In this document: positions 19,535 to 27,378 of the stretch, in pieces
Numbering within the stretch: the first letter of the stretch is position 1
How the letters are laid out: the number at the start of each line of letters is the position of its first letter
The notes under the pieces: model-generated
The model's database searches: none
Seen by the model: only the letters and a program-made list of their open reading frames with translations
What the model was told of the DNA's origin: nothing
Source: Paenirhizobium cremeum
GTDB taxonomy: Bacteria > Pseudomonadota > Alphaproteobacteria > Rhizobiales > Rhizobiaceae
DNA: 64,000 bases
Reading direction: 5' to 3'
NCBI RefSeq assembly: GCF_022884085.1
Contig: NZ_JAGGCS010000004.1
Span: 323,070 to 387,069 of the forward strand
Position numbers and translations under genes: made by a program

Positions 19535-21712
19535 TTACCAAGTCTTGCTGAGCTTAAGCGTGAAGGTGCGTCCCTCGCCATAGCCGCAGGTCAGCGTGCC
19601 CTGGCAACCCTTGACATATTCCTTGTCGAACAGGTTGGCGACATTGAACGACAGGCCCCAGCCGTCCTTCTCGTAGCGGATGGCGGCATCGGCGAGCAGC
19701 GCGTCCGGCACCTTCAGCGTATTGGCGTAATCGGCCCAGGACTCGCCCTGATAGCGCAGGCCGGCACCGACGCTCAGGCCCTCGAGAACGCCTGTCGGCA
19801 CCGTGTAGTCGAGCCAGGCCGAAGCGGTAACAGCCGGAATGAGGTAGGGGCTGTTGCCGACAAGGGTCGGATCGGCATGTTCTGTCATTTCGAGATCCTG
19901 CCAGGTAAAGGCCGCCGTCGCCTTCCAGGCGTCGGCGATCTGCACCTTGGCCTCCAGCTCGATGCCGGTGGAGGTGACTTCACCGATCTGCGACTGCAGG
20001 AAGGTGGCCGGATCGGTAACGGTCCAGTTCTGCTTGACCAGATGGAAGACCGATGCCGTGAACAGGCCCTCGAATGCGGTCGGCTCATACTTGAAGCCGC
20101 CCTCGACCTGATAGCCCTCTTCCGGCTTGATCGGTGCGGTGGCGCTGGAACCGATCACGGGATTGAAGAAGGTCGAGGCGCTGGCATAGGGCGTGAAGCC
20201 GTTGGCGAACTCGTAGGCGAGACCGACACGGCCGCTCGCCGCCTTATCGTCGGATGAGTAGGAATAGCCGACAGTCGCATCCGATTCCGTCTTGACGAAG
20301 TCGTAACGGCCGTTGAGCGTGGCGATGAAGCCACCGCCGAACTTGATCTGGTCCTGAGCATAAATGCCGACCTGCTGCTGGGTCAGCACCTGATCGAGAT
20401 AGACGAAATTGGTGCCCTGCGCCGCGCCATAGACGGGGTCCGTCACGCTGATCGGCGTCGAGCCGCAGCAGGCCTGCTCATGATCGAGACGATAATATTT
20501 GTAATCGAGCCCGACGGTCAGGTCGTGATCCAGTCCGCCGGTTGCGAATTCGCCATCGATCCGGTTGTCGACGACGAAGCTGTCGACCTTTGACTTGCCC
20601 TCGAAACCAATGCGGTAGAACTGGTAATCCGGGCCAACCGGTTCTTCGAGATAGCCGGTGCCGGTGGAGGAGTCGTAGTAGCCGTAGGTGTAGGGCGCGT
20701 TCTCGTACTTGTTGAGATGCGCGTAGCGGGCGTTCTGGGAAAGCGTCCAGCCACTGTCCAGTTCATGCTCGATCTCGTAGCCGATCATGGTCTGCTGGTA
20801 TTCGCCGTGGTCGATATCCGGCTCGCCGTAAAAGGACTCCGGGTCGATCTTGCCGAAGGGAGCATCGACCACCGTGCCGACGTAAGGATAGAAACCGTTG
20901 CCGACATGCACCTGATCGAGCGCGGAATAGAAACCGTAAACGTTGAGCTTGGTGGCCTCGTCCGGCTTCCAGGTGAATTGCGGCATGATCCCGCCGCGGA
21001 AATCCTCGGAATAATCGGTATACTGGTCGCCACCGGAGATCTTGCCGGTCAGGCGGTAACTGAAGGCACCGTCCTGAAGAACATCGCCCGCATCGAAGCC
21101 GAAAAAGGCGTTGCCGTCGCTATTGATGCCGGTTTCGGTGTAGAGCAGCTTTTCATCCAGCGCGCGCTTGCCCACCATGTTGACGAGACCGCCCGGATTG
21201 GCCGCACCATAGAGAACCGAAGCCGGTCCCTTCAACACCTCGACGCGCTCCAGGAAGAACGGGTCCATCTGGAAGCCGCCGAAGCCATAGGAATAGAGGC
21301 TGAGACCGTCGAGAAACACGCCTGTCTGTGTCGCATCGAAGCCGCGGATATAGATCCAGTCCGTATCCGGATCGACGCCGAAAGGTTCGGCGAAGACACC
21401 GGCGGTATAGCGAAGGGCTTCGTCCACCTTATTGGTCACACCGCGGTCGTCGAGTTCCTCACGACCGACAACAGATACCGACTGCGGGATCTCGGCAATC
21501 GGCGTATCCGCCTTGGAACCGGTCGAGGAACGGCTTGCGGCATAGCCGTCGACCGGACCGGTCGCGCTTTCCTTCTTGCCCTGGACCACGATGGTTTCAA
21601 GCGTCGTGCCTGCGTCCTGGGCGGCAGCGGCAGCCGGCCAGGCCAGTATCGCCAGCGCAACCCCCGCGCGCCACGCACTGCTCTTCGAGCGATATCCCCT
21701 TTGTCTGCGCAT
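19535..21712 (-). CDS. TonB-dependent ferric-hydroxamate-type siderophore receptor (1)
   Basis: Outer-membrane receptor of 725 aa. A signal peptide ends near AAAAAQDAG, a TonB-box-like LETIVVQG follows, then the plug domain (DTPIAEIPQSVSVVGREEL, VEVLKGPASVLYGAANPGGLVNMVGKR) and a 22-strand barrel ending in an aromatic residue (LKLSKTW). The C-terminal cysteine pair in GCQGTLTCGYGEGR, just before the last strand, resembles FhuA, as does the ACCGS loop. It lies beside the AraC regulator and the iron ABC genes; a TGA-N9-TCA box sits 64 nt upstream. The exact siderophore is not readable; hydroxamate type is inferred. Confidence 0.9.
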   Translation of the reverse strand: MRRQRGYRSKSSAWRAGVALAILAWPAAAAAQDAGTTLETIVVQGKKESATGPVDGYAASRSSTGSKADTPIAEIPQSVSVVGREELDDRGVTNKVDEALRYTAGVFAEPFGVDPDTDWIYIRGFDATQTGVFLDGLSLYSYGFGGFQMDPFFLERVEVLKGPASVLYGAANPGGLVNMVGKRALDEKLLYTETGINSDGNAFFGFDAGDVLQDGAFSYRLTGKISGGDQYTDYSEDFRGGIMPQFTWKPDEATKLNVYGFYSALDQVHVGNGFYPYVGTVVDAPFGKIDPESFYGEPDIDHGEYQQTMIGYEIEHELDSGWTLSQNARYAHLNKYENAPYTYGYYDSSTGTGYLEEPVGPDYQFYRIGFEGKSKVDSFVVDNRIDGEFATGGLDHDLTVGLDYKYYRLDHEQACCGSTPISVTDPVYGAAQGTNFVYLDQVLTQQQVGIYAQDQIKFGGGFIATLNGRYDFVKTESDATVGYSYSSDDKAASGRVGLAYEFANGFTPYASASTFFNPVIGSSATAPIKPEEGYQVEGGFKYEPTAFEGLFTASVFHLVKQNWTVTDPATFLQSQIGEVTSTGIELEAKVQIADAWKATAAFTWQDLEMTEHADPTLVGNSPYLIPAVTASAWLDYTVPTGVLEGLSVGAGLRYQGESWADYANTLKVPDALLADAAIRYEKDGWGLSFNVANLFDKEYVKGCQGTLTCGYGEGRTFTLKLSKTW

Positions 21713-21775
21713 GATATACCCCGTTACACCGGCAGGCCCTGCACCCGGCCGGATCGAATAGTGTCGAAAATAAGA

Positions 21776-21790
21776 TGAGTATTTATATCA
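21776..21790. promoter_or_regulatory. Candidate RirA iron-responsive (IRO) box upstream of receptor 1
   Basis: TGAGTATTTATATCA fits the TGA-N9-TCA core recalled for the rhizobial iron repressor RirA, with an AT-rich centre. It lies 64 bp upstream of the receptor 1 ATG (minus strand), within the likely promoter region. A second copy of the pattern lies between araC and the ABC ATPase gene. Confidence 0.5.
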
Positions 21791-21872
21791 GGATTATTCT
21801 TCCTGCTTGTCCGTTCCTGCGCGCGCTTGACCGTATTTGGTCAAACTTCGCCCGGTGGATCGATGCTCGTTC

Positions 21873-22757
21873 TCAATCGAGGTTCGCCTTGCGCCACATG
21901 GACGGCGATACGCCGACCTGACGACGGAAGACGCGGGCGAAATGGGCGGGATCGGCAAAGCCGGTTTCGGCAGCGACCGCGGTCAGCGACATGTCGTGCC
22001 GGCGCAAGAACTCCTTGACGCGCACCATGCGGACCTTCATCTGCCAGCGATGCGGCGGCAGGCCGGTGGACGCCTTGAAGGCATGGCTGAAATGGGATGG
22101 CGACAGACCCGTCAGCGCCGCAAGCTCGTCCAGGCGAATGGCGCGCAGGCAGTTCTCCTCGATGAATTCCGTCGCCTTGCGCAACTGCCATGCCGCCAGC
22201 TTGGAGCGCCGCCGCTCGACGGCGGCGCCGATCTTCAAGACGTCGATCAGGAGAGCCAACGTCAACCCGTCACCGTAAAGTCCGTGCAAGGGGTCGGGCG
22301 CGGCGCATTCTGCGGCGATCAGGTCGGCAAGCGCCAGCAGGCGCGCTTCGTCGCAGAGAAACCGCGGCTCCTCCAGCAGCTGGGGAGAAAGATCTTCGCC
22401 GAAACGGCGGGTGAGCCCGTCGACGTCGAAATGCAGGTCGAGATGACGCAGGAAACGGATGCCGCGCATTTCGGTGCGCATCTCCATGCCCGCCGGGATG
22501 AAGGAAATGGCGCGGCGCTGGCAGGCCCGAAGAGGAGCCGTTCCGAGCTCCGCCATGGTGAAATCGCCGTCCGCGCCGAACTGCGCGTCGAGCACGGCAA
22601 AGAGCCGCGGATCGCGCCCGACATAATAACCGCCGGCCTCAGGCGCGCAGTCGACGCTCCAGAGATCGGCCACCATGCCGTCCCAGTATCGGCGATGAAA
22701 TCCCTGAAGGACCGAGAAACCGTCGATGCGGTTGTTCATGCGGGGCAGATAACTCAT
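21873..22757 (-). CDS. AraC-family transcriptional regulator
   Basis: About 294 residues with the typical C-terminal double helix-turn-helix: LDELAALTGLSPSHFSHAFKASTGLPPHRW and SLTAVAAETGFADPAHFARVFRRQVGVSPSMW. The N-terminal 190 residues would sense a ligand and show no clear family motif. The start at 22757 (MSYLPRMNNRIDG) is chosen because the upstream frame runs antisense through the ABC ATPase gene; MNNRIDG at 22739 is an alternative. Placement between the receptor and the ABC genes suggests a siderophore-responsive activator of the island, by analogy with other AraC regulators of TonB receptors. Confidence 0.88.
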   Translation of the reverse strand: MSYLPRMNNRIDGFSVLQGFHRRYWDGMVADLWSVDCAPEAGGYYVGRDPRLFAVLDAQFGADGDFTMAELGTAPLRACQRRAISFIPAGMEMRTEMRGIRFLRHLDLHFDVDGLTRRFGEDLSPQLLEEPRFLCDEARLLALADLIAAECAAPDPLHGLYGDGLTLALLIDVLKIGAAVERRRSKLAAWQLRKATEFIEENCLRAIRLDELAALTGLSPSHFSHAFKASTGLPPHRWQMKVRMVRVKEFLRRHDMSLTAVAAETGFADPAHFARVFRRQVGVSPSMWRKANLD

Positions 22758-22813
22758 TCCGCTCCTCGTGGGGCAGGCCGGCGGGGCTGGTGGCGTTGTT
22801 GGAAAGATATACT

Positions 22814-22828
22814 TGATTGGAAATATCA
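22814..22828. promoter_or_regulatory. Candidate RirA (IRO) box between araC and the iron ABC operon
   Basis: TGATTGGAAATATCA again matches TGA-N9-TCA. It is 53 bp before the ATPase ATG (22881) and 57 bp before the AraC start on the other strand, so it could control both. The surrounding sequence is AT-rich compared with the genes, as expected for a promoter. Confidence 0.5.
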
Positions 22829-22880
22829 TATTTAGTAACGCAGTGACAACCGATGTTGCGCAATTGCGAAGGAGCGGAGC

Positions 22881-23696
22881 ATGACGAGACACCAATGGCC
22901 CGCACAAGACACGGAACAATTCAGACAGGCGTTCCGTGTCGAAGCCGTCGGGCTGACCCTCGAGGGGCGCGCCATCCTGACCGACGTGACGCTGGACTTT
23001 GTCGCGGGAGAGATTACCGCGCTCGTGGGTCATAACGGCTCCGGCAAATCGACGCTCCTGAAGATCATGGCCCGCCAGCAGACCCAGAATTCCGGAACGG
23101 TTCATTACGCCGGGCATCCCGCCGCCTCCTTCGATGCGCGCGCCTTTTCCCGCAGCGTCGCCTATCTGCCGCAAGACGTCGGCGCCGGCGCCGGCATGAC
23201 GGTGCGCGAACTGGTGGCCTGCGGACGCTATCCCTGGCACGGGGCGCTGGGGCGCTTCACCGACCGGGACCGGCAGAAGGTCGAGGAAGCCATCGCGCTT
23301 ACCCATCTCGACGACTTCGCCGACAGGCTGGTCGAGACGCTCTCCGGCGGCGAGCGACAGCGCGCCTGGATCGCCATGCTGGTGGCCCAGGACAGTGAAT
23401 GCCTGCTTCTCGACGAACCGACCTCCGCGCTGGATATCGCCCACCAGATGGAGGTGCTTTCGCTCGTTCGCCGGCTTTCGCGCGAGAAGGGGCTGAGCGT
23501 CGTGATCGTGCTGCACGACATCAACATGGCCGCCCGCTTCTGTGACCGCATCCATGCCCTGAAACACGGAAAAGTGGTCGCAAGCGGCACGCCGGCCCAA
23601 CTGCTGCAGCGGGAAGCGCTGGAGAACATCTACGGCATCGCGATGGACGTGATGCCCCATCCGGCCCTCAGCATACCGCTCGCTTATGTTTCGTGA
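22881..23696 (+). CDS. Iron-siderophore ABC transporter ATPase (FhuC-like)
   Basis: 271-residue ABC ATPase powering uptake of ferric siderophores across the inner membrane. Walker A is GHNGSGKST (residues 50-58), the signature LSGGERQRAWIAML, Walker B LLLDEPTSALD, and the switch region VVIVLHDINMAARFCD, all close to the FhuC/FepC group. It begins the three-gene importer operon and overlaps the binding-protein gene by 11 bp. Confidence 0.92.
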   Translation: MTRHQWPAQDTEQFRQAFRVEAVGLTLEGRAILTDVTLDFVAGEITALVGHNGSGKSTLLKIMARQQTQNSGTVHYAGHPAASFDARAFSRSVAYLPQDVGAGAGMTVRELVACGRYPWHGALGRFTDRDRQKVEEAIALTHLDDFADRLVETLSGGERQRAWIAMLVAQDSECLLLDEPTSALDIAHQMEVLSLVRRLSREKGLSVVIVLHDINMAARFCDRIHALKHGKVVASGTPAQLLQREALENIYGIAMDVMPHPALSIPLAYVS

Positions 23697-24594
23697 AAAC
23701 CCAGGCTCGTTGTTTCCGCTCAGACGCCGCACCCTGCTGCGAGCGATGGTCGGCGCCCTGTCGATGCCGGCCGTGCCGGCCCTCGCGAACAACACGCCGA
23801 GGATCGCCAGCCTCGATTACGGCCTCGCCTCCACCCTGCTTTCGCTCGGCGTCACGCCGGCCGCGGTCGCCTCACTGGCCGACTGGGACATATGGATGGT
23901 CGAACCGGAAATGCCGCCGGGCGTGCTCGACCTCGGCAGCCCCTGGGAAGTCAATTTCGAAGTCCTCGTCGCGTTGAAGCCCGATCTCATCCTGGCCACG
24001 CCCTATCTCGACGCACTCATTCCCAAGCTCGAAAAGATCGCGCCGGTCCTGCGGCTGGCGATATACACCCCGGAAGGCGGGGAAATCCTGCCGGCCTCTA
24101 TCGCGGCGACCCGGAAACTCGCCGAAGCCATCGGTCGGGCGGAAGACGGCGAGCGCTATCTTGCGGCGGCGGAAGCCTTCTTCGCCGATTGCCGCCGAAG
24201 GCTCGAGCCGCTGTCGCCGCCCCCGCTGGCGCTCATCAATTTCATGGACGCCCGCCACGCCCGCATCTATGGCGCCCCCGGCCTGTTCAACGACGTGCTG
24301 GAAAAGATCGGCGTCGAGAACGCCTGGAAGGAAAGATCGAACTACTGGGGCTTTCAGGCCATCGGCATCGAGGAACTGTCAAGGATTGAAGACCCCCGTG
24401 CGCAACTGATCGCCTTCGAGCCCGTTCCCGCAGACGTCATGCCGAAGCTCAGCCAGAGCCCGCTCTGGCAGGCTCTGCCCTTCGCCCGGTCGGGGCATTT
24501 TTCGGTGGTTCCCGCCGCCCTGATGTTCGGCATGGTCAACGAAGCCATGCGCCTCGCCTCCCTCATCACCAGCAAGCTGGAATCCGGCTCATGA
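23686..24594 (+). CDS. Periplasmic iron-siderophore binding protein (FhuD-like), probable Tat substrate
   Basis: 302-residue class III binding protein with the FhuD/BtuF outline: ITR region PRIASLDYGLASTLLSLGVTPAAVA, a long central helix, and C-terminal FARSGHFSVVPAALMFG. The N-terminus contains RRRTLLRAMVGALS before a hydrophobic stretch and an ALA-like cleavage site, a plausible twin-arginine signal; FhuD proteins are known Tat substrates in other bacteria. No lipobox cysteine is present. Translation is coupled at both ends: an 11-bp overlap with the ATPase and ATGA with the permease. Confidence 0.9.
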   Translation: MFRENPGSLFPLRRRTLLRAMVGALSMPAVPALANNTPRIASLDYGLASTLLSLGVTPAAVASLADWDIWMVEPEMPPGVLDLGSPWEVNFEVLVALKPDLILATPYLDALIPKLEKIAPVLRLAIYTPEGGEILPASIAATRKLAEAIGRAEDGERYLAAAEAFFADCRRRLEPLSPPPLALINFMDARHARIYGAPGLFNDVLEKIGVENAWKERSNYWGFQAIGIEELSRIEDPRAQLIAFEPVPADVMPKLSQSPLWQALPFARSGHFSVVPAALMFGMVNEAMRLASLITSKLESGS

Positions 24595-26564
24595 ACAGCA
24601 GATCGGCAGGGCTTACTTTCGGGCCGGCGTCCATCACGCTTGCAATGGCGCTGCTGGCGGCAGCTATTGCCTGGTTTCAGGTCGCGCCGGTCCTCGAAGC
24701 CGCGCCTGCAGCCGGCTACGACGTCACACGCATGGTGCTCCTCTATTCCGCCCTGCCCCGCATGGCGACGGCGCTTCTGGCGGGCTCGGCGCTCGCGCTT
24801 TCGGGTGCGCTTTTCCAGCAGGTGCTGCGCAATCCGCTCGCCTCGCCGACCACGCTCGGCATTTCGGCCGGCGCAAACCTGGCGCTTGCGGTCGCGACGC
24901 TCTTTGCGCCCGCCTTGCTCGGCCTTGGCCGCGATCTCGTCGCCCTTGCCGGCAGCGCCATCGCCGCGGCTCTCGTCTTCCTGCTCGGCGCGCGGCGGGG
25001 CTTCTCGCCGTTTTCCCTGGTGCTCTCCGGCCTCGTCATCAGCCTATGGTGCGGCGCACTCTCGGCAATCCTGATGCTGCTCAATGAGCGCTATCTCGTC
25101 AGCCTGTTCATCTGGGGCGCGGGATCGCTCTCCCAGCAGAGCTGGTCCATACCGCTTTCGCTGGCGCCCAAGCTTGCCGCCGTCGCGATCCTTTCGGCGC
25201 TGATTATCCGTCCGCTTTCGCTGCTGGAACTCGGCGAAGCCGGCGCATCCGCGCTTGGCCTGCGCATCACGCAACTACGTTTCGTCGCTGTCGCAGCCGC
25301 CGTGACACTTGCGGCCTTCGTTACGAGCGCCGTCGGGGTCATCGGTTTCATCGGCCTTGTCGCTCCGACCATTGCCCGGCTTTCCGGCGCCCGGCGTCCG
25401 GTCGAGATTCTGGTCTGGTCGAGCCTTATGGGGGGAGCGCTGCTGTGGTTCGCCGACGGGGCCGTGCAATATCTCGCCGGTGCCATGGCCGATTTCCTGC
25501 CGACCGGCGCCGTCACCGCCGTTTTCGGGTCGCCGCTTCTTCTCCTGCTGCTGCCCCGGCTGAAGACCCGTCACCGGGTACTGCAAGGCAGAACGAGGCA
25601 AGGCGGCCGGTTGGCCGCAGGCCCGAAGGCGCTCCTCCTGGCTCTTACCACCGTTGCGATCATCGTGCTGGTCGGCCTGTTCCTTGGCCGCGCGCTGGAC
25701 GGCGGCTGGGCCTTCCTGGATCCGGCAGCGGCCGGGGAAATCCTGATGCTGAGGGCGCCCAAGGTTTTCGCGGCACTCGCCTCCGGCGCGATGTTGGCGG
25801 TAGCCGGCGTCATTCTGCAACGGCTCACCGGCAACGAAATGGCAAGCCCCGAGGTATTGGGCATAAGCGCCGGGTCGACCTTCGGCGTGACAGTCGCGGT
25901 CTTTACGCTGGCAGCCCCGGATCTGGCGAGCCAGCTCGGTTCCGCCGCCCTTGGCGCCCTGATCGTGCTCGGCATTATCTTTGTCTTCGCCGCCCGCTCG
26001 GGGCTTGCGCCGGAACGGGTGCTGCTTGCGGGCATCGCGCTCAGCGCCATGGTCGATGCCGTGGTCGGCATCCTCTCGGCAAGTGGCGATCCGCGCGCCA
26101 TGTTCCTGATGCGCTGGATGAGCGGCTCGACCTACAATGTCGATGGCGTTACCGCCGTGACCGTTTCCGCAGCAGCGGCGCTGCTGATCGCCCTCGCTCT
26201 TTCGACCCGCCGCTGGCTGGATATCCTGCCGCTCGGCCCCCACGCGGCGACAGCACTCGGTCTTCCGCTCACCCGCTCGCGGCTGGCGCTTTTCGGCCTC
26301 GCCGGGCTGATGAGCGCGGCCGCAACGCTGAGCGTCGGACCTTTGAGCTTCATCGGGCTGATGGGACCGCATCTGGCCCGCGAAGCGGGGCTTGTCCGGG
26401 CATTTCCGCAGATGGCCGGCGCAGCCGCAATCGGCGGCGGACTGATGGTGCTGGCGGACTGGGCGGGACGCACCGTCGTCTTCCCTTACCAGATACCGGC
26501 GGGATTGGTTTCGGCGCTGGTCGGCGCACCGTTCCTCATGCTGATGCTGCGAAAGAAGGCTTGA
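24591..26564 (+). CDS. Double-length iron-siderophore permease (FhuB-like)
   Basis: 657 residues made of two fused FecCD-type halves, like E. coli FhuB (about 660 aa). Each half repeats the sequence order RMATALLAGSALALSGALFQQVLRNPLASPTTLGISAGA / KVFAALASGAMLAVAGVILQRLTGNEMASPEVLGISAGS and ends with a GFIGLVAPTIARL / SFIGLMGPHLARE coupling loop. About 20 hydrophobic segments. With the adjoining ATPase and binding protein it forms a complete importer, and the fused form points to the ferric-hydroxamate group. Confidence 0.93.
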   Translation: MNSRSAGLTFGPASITLAMALLAAAIAWFQVAPVLEAAPAAGYDVTRMVLLYSALPRMATALLAGSALALSGALFQQVLRNPLASPTTLGISAGANLALAVATLFAPALLGLGRDLVALAGSAIAAALVFLLGARRGFSPFSLVLSGLVISLWCGALSAILMLLNERYLVSLFIWGAGSLSQQSWSIPLSLAPKLAAVAILSALIIRPLSLLELGEAGASALGLRITQLRFVAVAAAVTLAAFVTSAVGVIGFIGLVAPTIARLSGARRPVEILVWSSLMGGALLWFADGAVQYLAGAMADFLPTGAVTAVFGSPLLLLLLPRLKTRHRVLQGRTRQGGRLAAGPKALLLALTTVAIIVLVGLFLGRALDGGWAFLDPAAAGEILMLRAPKVFAALASGAMLAVAGVILQRLTGNEMASPEVLGISAGSTFGVTVAVFTLAAPDLASQLGSAALGALIVLGIIFVFAARSGLAPERVLLAGIALSAMVDAVVGILSASGDPRAMFLMRWMSGSTYNVDGVTAVTVSAAAALLIALALSTRRWLDILPLGPHAATALGLPLTRSRLALFGLAGLMSAAATLSVGPLSFIGLMGPHLAREAGLVRAFPQMAGAAAIGGGLMVLADWAGRTVVFPYQIPAGLVSALVGAPFLMLMLRKKA

Positions 26565-26570
26565 CCGCCG

Positions 26571-27374
26571 TCAGCTGCGGCCTTCCGGCAGGGGACAGAC
26601 CGCGCCGCAGCCGGCAACGCCCGGCAGGATATAGCGCAGGCAACAGACGCGGCGGCGGCCGAAGGTGGCGCCATCTTCCCCGCACTCCCGGCGTATCATC
26701 CCGAAAAGCGGGTTCTTCCAACCGTCGGGCCAGCACGGTTCGTCGAGCAAGACCATCCCCTCAACAGCCAGCGCCGGATCTGTCAGCCGCCCGACCTCGC
26801 TGACGATCCAGCTGAGATAGCCGGCCGCATTCGCCCAGATCAGCTTGCGGCTGACGCCGGCGTTTGCGGCAATGGCATGGATGAGCGGCTCGGCATGCAG
26901 GCGGAAAAGGCCGTGAAGGGCTTCATGTATGGTAGCCCCCTCCTCCTCGTGGCCCCAGTCGGGAAACACGAAGGCCCGTGGCTCTCCGCTGGCGGCGTCT
27001 GCCGCGAGGTTCAGTCGATCAAGGGACAAAGGCAGGACGCGCCGCAGTTCGAGCCAGGCGACGGCAGCGCCGATCATCAGGCTGCTGAAATAATACATCG
27101 TCCACATCGAGACCACCGCCCGCCGGTCGGCTTCGCTGTAGCGGAGGGCATAGCGGTCGATCAGCCCTGAGAATATCCGCTCGTCCGCCAATTCCTGGCA
27201 GGCAACGAGCTCGGTGCCGGCAGGCGGGCGCGATAGAAACCTGCCGGTGCTGTAGATGTATTTGGCGCCGGTTTTGCGCGCCAGCAGATCGGCAAAATCA
27301 ACGACGCCGGCCGCGTCCTTCGACGCGACCGGGCCATCGGCGACCGATACCTCTTTGACCGGTTCCGGGCTCAC
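26571..27374 (-). CDS. fhuF: Siderophore-iron reductase, FhuF family
   Basis: 267-residue cytoplasmic iron-sulfur protein predicted to reduce ferric hydroxamates so the iron is released. The C-terminus holds RRRVCCLRYILPGVAGCGAVCPL: a CC pair, ten residues, then C-x3-C. The family pattern I recall is CC-x10-C-x2-C, so the last spacing is one residue longer here. It starts with GTG four bases after receptor 2 and so is probably co-transcribed with it. It converges with the permease gene (6-bp gap). Confidence 0.85.
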   Translation of the reverse strand: MSPEPVKEVSVADGPVASKDAAGVVDFADLLARKTGAKYIYSTGRFLSRPPAGTELVACQELADERIFSGLIDRYALRYSEADRRAVVSMWTMYYFSSLMIGAAVAWLELRRVLPLSLDRLNLAADAASGEPRAFVFPDWGHEEEGATIHEALHGLFRLHAEPLIHAIAANAGVSRKLIWANAAGYLSWIVSEVGRLTDPALAVEGMVLLDEPCWPDGWKNPLFGMIRRECGEDGATFGRRRVCCLRYILPGVAGCGAVCPLPEGRS

Positions 27375-27378
27375 AGCC

